A DNA stretch of 64,000 bases from Streptomyces sp. CBMA29 (GTDB taxonomy: Bacteria; Actinomycetota; Actinomycetes; Streptomycetales; Streptomycetaceae), in the NCBI RefSeq assembly GCF_014596445.1, contig NZ_MECL01000196.1, positions 56,333 through 120,332 on the forward strand, read 5' to 3'. The notes below the pieces were generated by a model. That model saw nothing but the letters and a program-made list of their open reading frames with translations. It had not been told where the DNA came from and searched no databases. Every line of letters begins with the position of its first letter. Positions within the stretch are counted from its first letter, which is position 1. Positions 40,872-50,080 of the stretch are shown here, piece after piece. The translations under genes were made by a program, and so were the position numbers.

Positions 40872-43532
40872 GTGGAACTCGCCGACCCGCTCCGCTCGTA
40901 CGCCGTCCTCATCGGCTCCTCGGCGTACGCCGACCCCGGCCTCGACGACCTGCCGGCCGTCGCGAACAACCTCGCCCGTTTAGGGGAGTTGCTCGAAGAC
41001 CCCACCGTCTGGGGCCTGCCCCCCGACCGCTGCGTACGGGTCCCGGAACCCGCGTCCCCGGCCGAGGTGCTGGACGCGGTCCACGACGCGGCCCGCAGGA
41101 CCAAGGACACGCTCCTCGTGTACTACGCGGGCCACGGCCTCAGCGACGCCGACGGCCTGCTGCTCACGCTGCCGTCCACCGACCCCCAACGCCCCTACAC
41201 CTCGGTCGGGTTCGACTCCGTACGCCGCGAAGTCCTCACCGCCCCACGGGACGCGAACCGCATCGTGATCCTCGACTGCTGCTACAGCGGCAGCGCGCTC
41301 CTCGGCGGCATGAGCGGCGGCGGCGCGGCGAACGCGCCGGTCGAGATGGCCGAGCAGACCCGTATCGCCGGGTCGTACCTCCTCACCGCGAGCGCCGCCA
41401 CCCGCAAGGCGCTCGCCCCGCCCGGCGAGACCTACACCGCCTTCACCGGCGAGCTGATCCGCCTCCTCGACCAGGGTCTGCCCGGCGGCGGCTCCCTCAT
41501 CGAGGTCACCAGCGTCTACGAGCGGCTGCGCGGCGAACTCCTCGCCAAGAGACGGCCGTTGCCGCAGCAGCGGCTGAGCAACACCGGCCGCACGCTGGCC
41601 ATCGCCCGCAACCGGTACGGGGCCGGGCGTACGGCGGCGCCGCCGTCCGAGACGCTGCCGGGCCCGAAGCCCGCCCCGCCCGCCGCCACGATCCCGGACG
41701 ACCTGAAGGAGGCGCTGCGCGGGAAACCCCGCGCCATCGCGAGGGAGTACCTGCGGTTGTGGCCGACCGAGGGCGGACGCGCGCATGCCCGGGAACTGCT
41801 GCACCTCGCGGGCGCCTTGCGGCCGCCACAGGAAGTCGCGGCGCTCGTCGCCCTCCTGAACGGGGACAGTTGGGGCATCCTCTTCCAGGAAGTCGCCGCG
41901 CGCGGCCCGCAGGCGGTCGTGGAGTGCCTGGAGGCGCTGTACGCCGTGGACGGCGCCGAGGAGGCCCCGCACGGGCTGATCGAGGTAGTGACCACCCAGA
42001 TCCCCGAAGCCGTCGTGGGCACGGTGCGGGCGCTGCGCGCCGCCGGATACCCGGCGGAGGCCGACCGGCTGCTGTCCAGGACGGTCTCGGAGAACGCGTA
42101 CACCGAGTACGTCCTTGGCCTGCTCGGAGCCCTGTGGTCCGCGGAACTGGACGCCGACGCCGACCGCGTCCTGGCCGAGGCCACTACCGAGTCGGACGAA
42201 GAGGCCGTACGGTTCGCGGACGCGCTGCTGACGATGGGCCGTCGGCAGAAGGCGTTCGAGCTGTACGTGCGGGCCGCCGCGGTCGTCGTCCGCCGGTCGC
42301 CGGGCGAACTCATCCGTGTCGTCAAGGCGTTGGACGAGGAGCGGGAGGAGGAGCGGACCCGGGACCAGCCGCCCGAGACGGCGGACGCGCGGATCGTCCT
42401 GCTCCAGGAATTCGCGAGCACCCTGCTGGACACCGCCGTCGCGGAGGCCGAAGCACCCGCCGGGCTGGCGGAGTTGTGCGAGGCGCTGTGGAGCGCGGGC
42501 ATGGAGGGCCGCGCGCTGATCGCGCTCGCGACGGCCGCCGAGTCGTACGACGCCCCTGCCGTCGTGGAGCTGGCCGACGCCCTGCGCGAGAGCGGCCACG
42601 CGGACGGCGTACGTCACCTGATGCGCGCCGCCGCTTTCACGCATCCGGTCGAGACGACCCCCTACTTCGTGGAGGCGCTGCGCGACATGGGCTGGCCGGT
42701 GGACGCCAACCGGCTGCTCGCCACCGCCCTGACCCGCTCGCCCGAGGAGATCGCGGCGCTGCTCGCGTCGTTGGGGCCGGGTCGGGAGCGGGACCGCGCC
42801 CAACTGGTCACGGCCGTCAACAGCCGCCCGGTCGCCGACCGGCTCCGGCTCCTCAGGGTCCTGCTCGCCGGGCCCGGCGACCACGACGACTTCCTCGCGT
42901 CGGTCGCGCTCCTGCCGGACGGGGACTTCCTGGAGGTCCTGGAGGCGCTGCGCGCCGCCGACGACGCGAGCGTCCTGGTCACGCTGTTCCGCTTCCAGAT
43001 CCGCGCCGACCCGATGGGAGCCGCGGGGCGGCTGCTCTTCCTCATCGACAACGCGGAGGCGTTCGGTGTCGAGAGGGCGGTGCTGGCCGCGCTCGCCGCC
43101 AAGGGGCAGGACGGCGACAGCGAGCTGTCGGTCGCCGAGGTGAGCCGTCTGGTCGGCCCGACCGTCGCCCTCGAAGCGCGCGTCTACGCCACCGCCGCGC
43201 TCTGGGCCGCCGGATGCGGCGAGCAGGTCCGCACCGCCCTGTTCCGCCAGCACTACGTGGCGACAGGCACCTACCTGGTGAGCTGGCTCGTCGCTCTGCA
43301 CGCCCACTCCCTGCCGGAGTGCGTCAACGCGGTCATCGCCAGCCGCTCCCTCACCGAGAGCGGCCCGCCCATCCTGGCCGACCTCGTCGCCGGTCTCGCC
43401 GAGGCGGACATGAAGGACGCCGCCACCTTCGCCCTCGGGCAGTACGCCTTCACCCTCGGCCCCAAACAGGTCAGCGCCCTCGCCCGCCGCCTCGCCCTCA
43501 TGCCCGTCCTCCCGGACCCCTCCCGCCGGTGA
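40872..43532 (+). CDS. Caspase-fold (metacaspase-like, C14) protease with long helical-repeat C-terminus
   Basis: Predicted cysteine protease of 886 residues. The caspase domain occupies about 1-235: beta-strand YAVLIGSSAYADPGL, catalytic H88 in YYAGHG, catalytic C137 in ILDCCYSG, and TASAATRKA after it. A Pro-rich linker (about 255-275) leads to some 600 residues of alpha-helical repeats of the pattern ALRxAGxPxEADRLL. These probably form a superhelix that senses or restrains the protease. No membrane segment. GTG start 4 bp after the EACC1 stop. It is the last gene of the signalling block. The likely role is controlled proteolysis in immunity or cell death, by inference from family and context. 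Confidence 0.88.
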   Translation: MELADPLRSYAVLIGSSAYADPGLDDLPAVANNLARLGELLEDPTVWGLPPDRCVRVPEPASPAEVLDAVHDAARRTKDTLLVYYAGHGLSDADGLLLTLPSTDPQRPYTSVGFDSVRREVLTAPRDANRIVILDCCYSGSALLGGMSGGGAANAPVEMAEQTRIAGSYLLTASAATRKALAPPGETYTAFTGELIRLLDQGLPGGGSLIEVTSVYERLRGELLAKRRPLPQQRLSNTGRTLAIARNRYGAGRTAAPPSETLPGPKPAPPAATIPDDLKEALRGKPRAIAREYLRLWPTEGGRAHARELLHLAGALRPPQEVAALVALLNGDSWGILFQEVAARGPQAVVECLEALYAVDGAEEAPHGLIEVVTTQIPEAVVGTVRALRAAGYPAEADRLLSRTVSENAYTEYVLGLLGALWSAELDADADRVLAEATTESDEEAVRFADALLTMGRRQKAFELYVRAAAVVVRRSPGELIRVVKALDEEREEERTRDQPPETADARIVLLQEFASTLLDTAVAEAEAPAGLAELCEALWSAGMEGRALIALATAAESYDAPAVVELADALRESGHADGVRHLMRAAAFTHPVETTPYFVEALRDMGWPVDANRLLATALTRSPEEIAALLASLGPGRERDRAQLVTAVNSRPVADRLRLLRVLLAGPGDHDDFLASVALLPDGDFLEVLEALRAADDASVLVTLFRFQIRADPMGAAGRLLFLIDNAEAFGVERAVLAALAAKGQDGDSELSVAEVSRLVGPTVALEARVYATAALWAAGCGEQVRTALFRQHYVATGTYLVSWLVALHAHSLPECVNAVIASRSLTESGPPILADLVAGLAEADMKDAATFALGQYAFTLGPKQVSALARRLALMPVLPDPSRR

Positions 43533-43562
43533 CCGCCAGTGACCGCCGGTGACCGCCGCTGT
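43530..43562. repeat. Short GTGACCGCC tandem repeat after the caspase gene
   Basis: GTGACCGCC(A/G) occurs three times in a row directly around the caspase stop codon and runs into GCTGTCAGCG. It may be a weak termination or slippage region. Only 56 bp separate the caspase stop from the next start. Confidence 0.5.
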
Positions 43563-43588
43563 CAGCGGGCCCGTATAGCCTCGGGCGC

Positions 43589-44395
43589 ATGCCCGTTGAA
43601 CGGCGCCGACGCGCGCGGACGTACGATCCCGACCGGACGTGGGGGGCGCTCACCGCGCAGGCGGAGCACCTCCGGTCGGCCGTGAGCGCCTTGACGGGGG
43701 AGCGGCTTCAGCGGGAGAGCGGGCTGCCCGGCTGGGACGTGCGGACGCTCGTCGCGCATGTCGTACGCCAGACCGTGGTGCTGCCGCGTTACGTAGCCGA
43801 AGCCGTGCCCGCCGGGAAAGGGCCGCTGACCGATCTGGACACCTGGGCCGTCTCGACGGCCGGGATCGCCGACCGGCTGGACGCCACGACCAGGGAGGCC
43901 GCCGCGGCCATGGGGGACCCGGCCGAGGCGATGGCGGCGGCGGCCGACGAACTGGCCCTGTGCGGGGAGCGGGCGCTGCGGACGGATCTGGTGGTGCCGG
44001 ACGTGTTCGGCGGGATGCGGGCGCTGGACTTCACCGTGACGCGGCTCGTGGAGCTGGTGGTGCACAGCGACGACCTGGCGCGGGCGACCGGCGTGGACGT
44101 GCCGCTGGACCGGCACGCCGTCGCGGCGGTCGTCCGGCTGCTCGCGGACGCGCTCGCCGCCAAGGCGCCGGGCAATTCCGTGGAGGTCCGCGTCCCGCCG
44201 TACGCGGCGGTGCAGTGCGTCGAGGGCCCGCGGCACACCCGGGGCACGCCGCCGAACGTCGTGGAGACCGACCCGCTGACCTGGATCCGGCTGGCGACCG
44301 GCCGCACGACCTGGGCGCGGGAAGTGGACGCCGCCGCCGTGAGCGCCAGCGGCGAGCGCGCCGACCTGGACGCGTATCTCCCCGTCCTGGGCTGA
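43589..44395 (+). CDS. Maleylpyruvate isomerase-type (DinB/SCP2-like) protein
   Basis: Mycothiol-dependent metalloenzyme family member of 268 residues. The N-terminal helical MDMPI domain has GLPGWDVRTLVAHVVRQ and TVTRLVELVVHSDDLARATG with the metal-ligand histidines. The C-terminal part is a sterol-carrier-like domain ending DPLTWIRLATGR. These proteins act as mycothiol-dependent isomerases or transferases; the substrate here is unknown. GTATAGCC lies just upstream of the ATG with no Shine-Dalgarno, so the transcript could be nearly leaderless. It precedes purF as in S. coelicolor, from memory, and so marks the far edge of the inserted block. Confidence 0.82.
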   Translation: MPVERRRRARTYDPDRTWGALTAQAEHLRSAVSALTGERLQRESGLPGWDVRTLVAHVVRQTVVLPRYVAEAVPAGKGPLTDLDTWAVSTAGIADRLDATTREAAAAMGDPAEAMAAAADELALCGERALRTDLVVPDVFGGMRALDFTVTRLVELVVHSDDLARATGVDVPLDRHAVAAVVRLLADALAAKAPGNSVEVRVPPYAAVQCVEGPRHTRGTPPNVVETDPLTWIRLATGRTTWAREVDAAAVSASGERADLDAYLPVLG

Positions 44396-44518
44396 CCTCG
44401 CGGGACGGTGACGGCCCCGCGCCCGGACCCGCGGCGCCCGAACGGCGGGGTCCACGTCACATGCCCGTGCCCCGCAAGGCACTACGCGCATAGAACCTGG
44501 AGATGCAAGGGTCGCCCG

Positions 44519-44555
44519 TTCGGACGATGGGCAATCCTGCCCTAGACTCGTGAAC
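44519..44555 (+). promoter_or_regulatory. purF leaderless promoter
   Basis: TTCGGA (44519-44524), 18 bp, then TAGACT (44543-44548), a good -10. The GTG at 44556 lies 7 nt after it, so the transcript probably begins at the start codon. No ribosome binding site is present. The rest of 44396-44518 shows no gene. Confidence 0.65.
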
Positions 44556-46073
44556 GTGCCTCGTGGTGATGGACGACTCAGCCACGACCTGCTCCCCGGT
44601 GAGAAGGGCCCCCAGGACGCCTGCGGCGTTTTCGGTGTCTGGGCCCCCGGTGAAGAGGTCGCCAAACTCACCTATTTCGGGCTGTATGCCCTGCAACACC
44701 GCGGACAGGAGTCCGCGGGCATCGCAGTGAGCAACGGCTCCCAGATCCTGGTCTTCAAGGACATGGGCCTGGTCTCCCAGGTCTTCGACGAGACCTCCCT
44801 CGGCTCGCTGACCGGCCACATCGCCGTCGGCCACGCCCGCTACTCGACCACCGGCGCCTCCGTGTGGGAGAACGCGCAGCCCACCTTCCGCGCCACCGCC
44901 CAGGGCTCCATCGCCCTCGGGCACAACGGCAATCTGGTCAACACGGCCGAGCTGGCCGAACTGGTCGCCTCCCTCCCGCAGGGCCCGGGGCGGGCCACCA
45001 AGGTCGCCGCCACCAACGACACCGACCTGGTCACCGCGCTGCTCGCGGGCCAGGTCGACGCCGAGGGCAACCCGCTCTCCGTCGAGCAGGCCGCCACGAA
45101 GGTGCTGCCGCAGGTCAAGGGCGCCTTCAGCCTCGTCTTCATGGACGAGCACACCCTGTACGCGGCCCGCGACCTCCAGGGCATCCGCCCGCTGGTCCTC
45201 GGCCGTCTGGAGCGCGGCTGGGTCGTCGCCTCCGAGACCGCCGCCCTCGACATCTGCGGCGCCAGCTTCGTCCGGGAGATCGAGCCCGGCGAGCTGATCG
45301 CCATCGACGAGAACGGCCTGCGCACCTCCCGCTTCGCCGAGGCCGCCCCCAAGGGCTGCGTCTTCGAGTACGTCTACCTCGCCCGCCCCGACACCGACAT
45401 CGCCGGGCGCAACGTCTACCTCTCCCGCGTCGAGATGGGCCGCCGTCTCGCCAAGGAGGCCCCGGTCGAGGCCGACCTGGTGATACCGACTCCGGAGTCC
45501 GGCACCCCGGCCGCCGTCGGGTACGCCGAGGCCAGCGGCATCCCGTACGGCTCCGGGCTGGTCAAGAACAGCTACGTCGGCCGTACGTTCATCCAGCCGT
45601 CGCAGACCATCAGGCAGCTCGGCATCCGGCTCAAGCTCAATCCGCTCAAGGAAGTCATCCGCGGCAAGCGCCTGGTGGTCGTGGACGACTCGATCGTCCG
45701 CGGCAACACCCAGCGCGCCCTGGTCCGGATGCTCCGCGAGGCGGGCGCCGCCGAGGTGCACGTACGGATCTCGTCGCCGCCCGTGAAGTGGCCCTGCTTC
45801 TTCGGCATCGACTTCGCCACCCGCGCCGAACTGATCGCCAACGGCATGACCGTGGACGAGATCGGCACCTCGCTGGGCGCGGACTCGCTCGCGTACATCT
45901 CCCTGGACGCCATGGTCGAGGCGACCGCCATCCCCAAGGACAACCTCTGCCGCGCCTGCTTCGACGGCGTGTACCCGATGGACCTGCCGGACCCGGAGCT
46001 GCTGGGCAAGCAGTTGCTGGAGACCGAACTGGCCGGTGGCGCGGACGCCGCGGACGCGCTCCGCCGCCCGTAG
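44556..46073 (+). CDS. purF: Amidophosphoribosyltransferase
   Basis: First committed step of purine synthesis: PRPP plus glutamine to phosphoribosylamine. 505 residues. A propeptide of 22 residues precedes the N-terminal nucleophile C23 (in DACGVFGVWAP), so self-processing is expected. The glutaminase domain is about 23-250, with YFGLYALQHRGQESAGI and RYSTTG. The phosphoribosyltransferase domain has the PRPP loop VVVDDSIVRGNT. Cysteines in GCVFEY, PCFFGID and LCRACFDG match the Fe-S cluster ligands of the Bacillus-type enzyme. GTG 44556 is chosen over GTG 44550 by the leaderless promoter. purM follows after 54 bp. Confidence 0.97.
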   Translation: MPRGDGRLSHDLLPGEKGPQDACGVFGVWAPGEEVAKLTYFGLYALQHRGQESAGIAVSNGSQILVFKDMGLVSQVFDETSLGSLTGHIAVGHARYSTTGASVWENAQPTFRATAQGSIALGHNGNLVNTAELAELVASLPQGPGRATKVAATNDTDLVTALLAGQVDAEGNPLSVEQAATKVLPQVKGAFSLVFMDEHTLYAARDLQGIRPLVLGRLERGWVVASETAALDICGASFVREIEPGELIAIDENGLRTSRFAEAAPKGCVFEYVYLARPDTDIAGRNVYLSRVEMGRRLAKEAPVEADLVIPTPESGTPAAVGYAEASGIPYGSGLVKNSYVGRTFIQPSQTIRQLGIRLKLNPLKEVIRGKRLVVVDDSIVRGNTQRALVRMLREAGAAEVHVRISSPPVKWPCFFGIDFATRAELIANGMTVDEIGTSLGADSLAYISLDAMVEATAIPKDNLCRACFDGVYPMDLPDPELLGKQLLETELAGGADAADALRRP

Positions 46074-46127
46074 GCTCCGCGGCAGCCACGTAGCCCTCCG
46101 CACGAACGACACGAAGGTTCCCCAGCT

Positions 46128-47225
46128 ATGTCTGAGTCAACCGGCGCCGCCTCCACCGGCGCTGACTTCTCCGGTGCCAGCTACGCCTCCGCGGGCGTCG
46201 ACATCGAGGCCGGCGACCGTGCCGTCCACCTGATGAAGGAGTGGGTCCGCAAGGCCACCCGCCCCGAGGTGGTCGGCGGGCTCGGCGGCTTCGCCGGGCT
46301 CTTCGACGCCTCCGCGCTCAAGCGGTACGAGCGCCCGCTGCTCGCCTCCGCGACCGACGGCGTCGGCACCAAGGTGGACATCGCCCGCCGGATGGGCGTC
46401 TACGACACGATCGGCCACGACCTGGTCGGCATGGTCGTGGACGACCTCGTGGTGTGCGGCGCGGAACCGCTCTTCATGACCGACTACATCTGCGTCGGCA
46501 AGGTCCACCCCGAGCGGGTCGCGGCCATCGTCAAGGGCATCGCCGAGGGCTGTGTGCTCGCGGGCTGCGCGCTGGTCGGCGGCGAGACCGCCGAGCACCC
46601 GGGGCTGCTGGCCGCGGACGACTTCGACGTGGCGGGCGCGGGCACCGGAGTGGTCGAGGCCGACCAGGTGCTGGGCGCGGACCTGATCCGGCCCGGTGAC
46701 GCGGTCGTCGCCATCGAGTCGTCGGGACTGCACTCCAACGGCTACAGCCTGGTCCGGCACGTGCTGTTCGACCGGGCGGGCTGGTCGCTGGACCGGCAGG
46801 TGCCGGAGTTCGGCCGCACGCTCGGCGAGGAGCTGCTGGAGCCGACGAAGATCTACTCGCTGGACTGCCTGGCGCTGACCCGTACCACCGAGGTGCACGC
46901 CTTCTCGCACATCACCGGCGGCGGGCTCGCCAACAACCTGGCGCGTGTCGTCCCCGACCACCTGCGGGCCACCGTCGACCGCTCGACGTGGGAGCCCGCG
47001 CCGGTCTTCGGACTGGTCGGGGAGCTGGGCGGGGTCGAGCGCCTGGAGCTGGAGAAGACGCTGAACATGGGCGTCGGCATGATCGCCGTCCTGCCGCAGG
47101 AGTCCGTGGACGTCGCGCTCGCGACCCTCGCCGACCGGGGCGTCGGGGCCTGGGTGAGCGGCGAGATCACGGCACGCGAAAGCGGCGCGACGGCCGTCGA
47201 ACTGACCGGCGACTACGCGCGGTAG
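46128..47225 (+). CDS. purM: Phosphoribosylformylglycinamidine cyclo-ligase (AIR synthetase)
   Basis: Converts FGAM to AIR with ATP. 365 residues, PurM/PurL-fold. Motifs: SYASAGVDIEAGDRAV, LLASATDGVGTKVDIA, GHDLVGMVVDDLVVCGAEPLFMTDY, ALVGGETAEHPG and GLHSNGYSLVR. Residues 1-18 are a Ser/Thr/Gly-rich extension not needed for the fold. GAAGG lies about 10 nt before the ATG. It probably shares a transcript with purF and ends at the hairpin at 47265-47293. Confidence 0.97.
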   Translation: MSESTGAASTGADFSGASYASAGVDIEAGDRAVHLMKEWVRKATRPEVVGGLGGFAGLFDASALKRYERPLLASATDGVGTKVDIARRMGVYDTIGHDLVGMVVDDLVVCGAEPLFMTDYICVGKVHPERVAAIVKGIAEGCVLAGCALVGGETAEHPGLLAADDFDVAGAGTGVVEADQVLGADLIRPGDAVVAIESSGLHSNGYSLVRHVLFDRAGWSLDRQVPEFGRTLGEELLEPTKIYSLDCLALTRTTEVHAFSHITGGGLANNLARVVPDHLRATVDRSTWEPAPVFGLVGELGGVERLELEKTLNMGVGMIAVLPQESVDVALATLADRGVGAWVSGEITARESGATAVELTGDYAR

Positions 47226-47264
47226 AACGGTGGGGTCCTCAGCGCCGACGAGCCGACGACGAAA

Positions 47265-47293
47265 CCCGGTCCGGGGCGGGACCCCGGACCGGG
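47265..47293. terminator. Terminator between purM and the DUF3073 gene
   Basis: CCCGGTCCGGGG and CCCCGGACCGGG form a perfect 12-bp stem around CGGGA between two convergent genes. Confidence 0.8.
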
Positions 47294-47335
47294 CCGACGT
47301 GACATGCGGTGATGTGCGTCTACGTGTGACAGGAG

Positions 47336-47587
47336 TCAAGCGTGACGGCGCTGGGGGGATGACTCGGACCCGTCGTCCTCGTCCCCGTCGTCGTTGTAGC
47401 GATCCGCGTACTGTGCGTACGGGTCGTCATCCTCGTCGTCATCGTCCTCGACAGGTTCCGGATTGACCGGAAGCGGTGACGATGCGCCCAGCTCGTCGGC
47501 CAGACGTGAGAGATCCGTGCCGCCGCTGTTGTACTTCAGCTGGCGGGCGACCTTCGTCTGCTTGGCCTTGGCCCGGCCGCGCCCCAT
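47336..47587 (-). CDS. DUF3073 small acidic protein
   Basis: 83 residues. The N-terminus is basic and conserved (MGRGRAKAKQTKVARQLKYN), followed by a short helix (DLSRLADELG) and a long Asp/Glu tail (about 47-75). This matches DUF3073, widespread in actinobacteria and of unknown function; the charge pattern suggests nucleic-acid or ribosome association. AAGGGGGT is upstream of the ATG. Its 244-bp upstream region (47588-47831) contains no gene and is the promoter side towards vdh's 3' end. Confidence 0.9.
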   Translation of the reverse strand: MGRGRAKAKQTKVARQLKYNSGGTDLSRLADELGASSPLPVNPEPVEDDDDEDDDPYAQYADRYNDDGDEDDGSESSPQRRHA

Positions 47588-47831
47588 GGCTCGACCCCCT
47601 TAACGGCGGGGCTCAGCGGCCCCGAGTCTTGACACGCGTTCATGATTCGGAGCGGCCTCCCCGGAGAGAGACCGGTCCGTAGGCCCACAACGGTACCTGC
47701 TTCCGACGCCGCACGGTACGTCGCCCGCACGACACGCGTCGGAACAGGGGTCGTTCACGGCCCTGTTCTGCCTGGTCAGGGCCGATTTTACCTTCTTCTA
47801 GCGCGAACTTGCTATCGGGCCGTGCTGTCGG

Positions 47832-48986
47832 TCACGCGGGCCCCTCCGGACGCAGCCATTCCGATGCCGGTGTACGGTCCGCGATCCGCTGTTCCGCGAG
47901 CCGGTCCGCGGCCACGGCCGGGGGGACGCCGTCGGTCCTGGCCCGGTCGAAAATGGCCAGAGTCGTGTCGTAGATCTTCGTGGCCTTGGTCTTCGCGCGG
48001 TCGAAGTCGAAACCGTGCAGTTCGTCCGCGACCTGGATCACGCCACCGGCGTTCACCACGTAGTCCGGCGCGTAGAGGATGCCGCGGTCGGCGAGGTCCT
48101 TCTCGACGCCGGGGTGGGCGAGCTGGTTGTTGGCCGCGCCGCAGACCACCGTGGCGGTCAGCGCGGCGACCGTCGCGTCGTCCAGCGCGCCGCCGAGCGC
48201 GCAGGGCGCGTACACGTCGAGCGGGGTGCGCACCAGCACCTGCGCGTCGCTCACCGAGGTGACCCGCGGGTGACGGGCGGTGATCCGGTCGACGGCGTCC
48301 GCGCGGACATCGGTGATCACGACCTCGGCGCCGTCCTCCAGCAGGTGCTCCACGAGGTGGTGGCCGACCTTGCCGACCCCGGCCACGCCGACCCGGCACC
48401 CGCGCAGCGTCGGCTCGCCCCACTGGGTCCGCGCGGCGGCGCGCATGCCCTGGAAGACACCGAAGGCGGTGAGCACGGAGGAGTCGCCGGCGCCGCCGTT
48501 CTCCGGCGAGCGGCCGGTCGTCCAGCGGTTCTCGCGGGCCACGACGTCCATGTCCGCGACATACGTGCCGACGTCGCACGCGGTGACGTACCGGCCGCCG
48601 AGCGAGGCCACGAACCGGCCGTAGGCGAGCAGCAGTTCCTCGGTCTTGAGCGTGTCGGGGTCGCCGATGACGACGGCCTTGCCGCCGCCGTGGTCGAGCC
48701 CGGCGAGCGCGTTCTTGTACGACATGCCGCGGGCGAGGTTGAGCGCGTCCTCGACGGCCTCCTCGTCGGAGGCGTAGGCGTGGAAGCGGGTGCCGCCGAG
48801 GGCCGGGCCCAGGGCGGTCGAGTGGAGCGCGATGACGGCCTTGAGGCCGGATGCGCGGTCCTGGCACAGGACGACCTGCTCGTGCCCGCCCTGTTCCGAT
48901 CGGAACAGTCTGGCGAGGACGGTCGACGCGGTGGAGCCGGTCGACTCGACTGACGAGGAGTGGTCGGTCTGTCGTACGTCGGTCAC
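47832..48986 (-). CDS. vdh: Valine (branched-chain amino acid) dehydrogenase
   Basis: NAD-dependent oxidative deamination of valine, leucine and isoleucine, feeding branched acyl-CoA precursors. 384 residues in the Glu/Leu/Phe/Val dehydrogenase family. Catalytic core GGTRFHAYASDEEAV...LARGMSYKNALAGLDHGGGKAVVIGD contains the two active Lys. Then CDVGTYVADMDVVAREN and the Rossmann motif VGVAGVGKVGHHL. GTG 48986 is preferred over ATG 49001 because GGGAG lies 8 nt upstream of the GTG and homologues begin VTDV. It lies divergent from the next hypothetical gene, in an arrangement I recall as SCO4089/SCO4090. Confidence 0.95.
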   Translation of the reverse strand: MTDVRQTDHSSSVESTGSTASTVLARLFRSEQGGHEQVVLCQDRASGLKAVIALHSTALGPALGGTRFHAYASDEEAVEDALNLARGMSYKNALAGLDHGGGKAVVIGDPDTLKTEELLLAYGRFVASLGGRYVTACDVGTYVADMDVVARENRWTTGRSPENGGAGDSSVLTAFGVFQGMRAAARTQWGEPTLRGCRVGVAGVGKVGHHLVEHLLEDGAEVVITDVRADAVDRITARHPRVTSVSDAQVLVRTPLDVYAPCALGGALDDATVAALTATVVCGAANNQLAHPGVEKDLADRGILYAPDYVVNAGGVIQVADELHGFDFDRAKTKATKIYDTTLAIFDRARTDGVPPAVAADRLAEQRIADRTPASEWLRPEGPA

Positions 48987-49234
48987 GGTGGTGACTCCCA
49001 TAGTCCAGTTTTTCCGGGCGAACCCGGTTGGCCTTGCTGGCCTCCGGCTCCCCGTGCGGGTGGCGGGAGGCCGGATATGCAGAAGGGTAGGCCCTGGGCG
49101 GGCGATCATGGGACCGCGTTCATGTGTGGGTTCCGGTGATCCCGCGACGGTTCTTCACAGTGGCCGGGATCACCTCCGGGGCGGGGGGTCGCGTGGGACG
49201 ATCGAAACATCAAGGCCGTGGCGAGGGAGCGGGT

Positions 49235-50080
49235 GTGGGCGGTTCACCGGTAGTGGTCCCCTACGCGGCCTATTTGCGGGTCTACGAGCCCCTGGCGGCC
49301 TTTCCAGAGCCCGAACGCACCCACTGGTACCGGTATGCGTCGGCCGGGCTGACGCGTACCGCTCAGGACGAGCTACGGCAGTCGCTGGCCGACCTCCTGC
49401 CGGTGCCCCCGGTGGCCGTGCCGGTGCACGAGAGCGGGGACGCCTTCGTGGCCGTGGTCTCCGGCGTCACCCACATCTGCCCCTGGCGCACCCGGCTGCG
49501 CGGCTGGCTCGCCCTGGAGAACGTGGGGGAGCTGCTGCCCGAGCCGGTGCTCGACGCGATGCTGCCGCCGGTCGTACGCCTCCAGGCCGCCGCCGACCAC
49601 GAGAGCTGGCGGGAGCGGAATCCGGACGCCCGGCCGTGGATCCGCTCGGCCACCTGGCACGTGCCGGTGCGCTGGTTCGCCCTGGTCGGGGACGACGAGC
49701 GGGAGTACGAGCCGTCGGGCGCGGGGGAGTCGAAGGAGCCGCTGCTGCGGTACCGCACGCCCATGGTCCAGGCCAGGCGGCGGGTCGCGCGGGCGCTGCG
49801 GGTGCTCAAGGACGCCCTGGACGAGGGCCCGTTGATCGACGGGCTGATCGATGTGGGGCGCTGGCTGGAGGAGTTCCACCCGCGCTCGCTGGTCGAGCTG
49901 GACTACGGCGGCCTGGTGCACGTGATGGGCCAGGACACGCTCGCGGAGGACCGCTCGGCGGCCGATGTGGCCGAGGGGCTCGCCGCGCTGCGGGCCGGGG
50001 ACTCGGCGGCGGCCGGGGTGGCGTACGAGCGGCTGACCGACCGGTGGCGGGCGGTCAGGGAGCTTCAGTTCTCCAGTTGA
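49235..50080 (+). CDS. Conserved streptomycete hypothetical protein upstream of bldC
   Basis: 281 residues, beginning VGGSPVVVPYAAYLRVYEPLAAFPEPER. It has a conserved CPWRTRLRGW segment, RYRTPMVQARRRVARALR and ELDYGGLVHVM near the C-terminus. No signal peptide or membrane helix; no known domain recognised. The GTG at 49235 has GAGGGAG 5 nt upstream; a longer frame from 49124 would run into the promoter region. Its location directly before bldC is conserved in Streptomyces as far as I recall. Confidence 0.85.
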   Translation: MGGSPVVVPYAAYLRVYEPLAAFPEPERTHWYRYASAGLTRTAQDELRQSLADLLPVPPVAVPVHESGDAFVAVVSGVTHICPWRTRLRGWLALENVGELLPEPVLDAMLPPVVRLQAAADHESWRERNPDARPWIRSATWHVPVRWFALVGDDEREYEPSGAGESKEPLLRYRTPMVQARRRVARALRVLKDALDEGPLIDGLIDVGRWLEEFHPRSLVELDYGGLVHVMGQDTLAEDRSAADVAEGLAALRAGDSAAAGVAYERLTDRWRAVRELQFSS

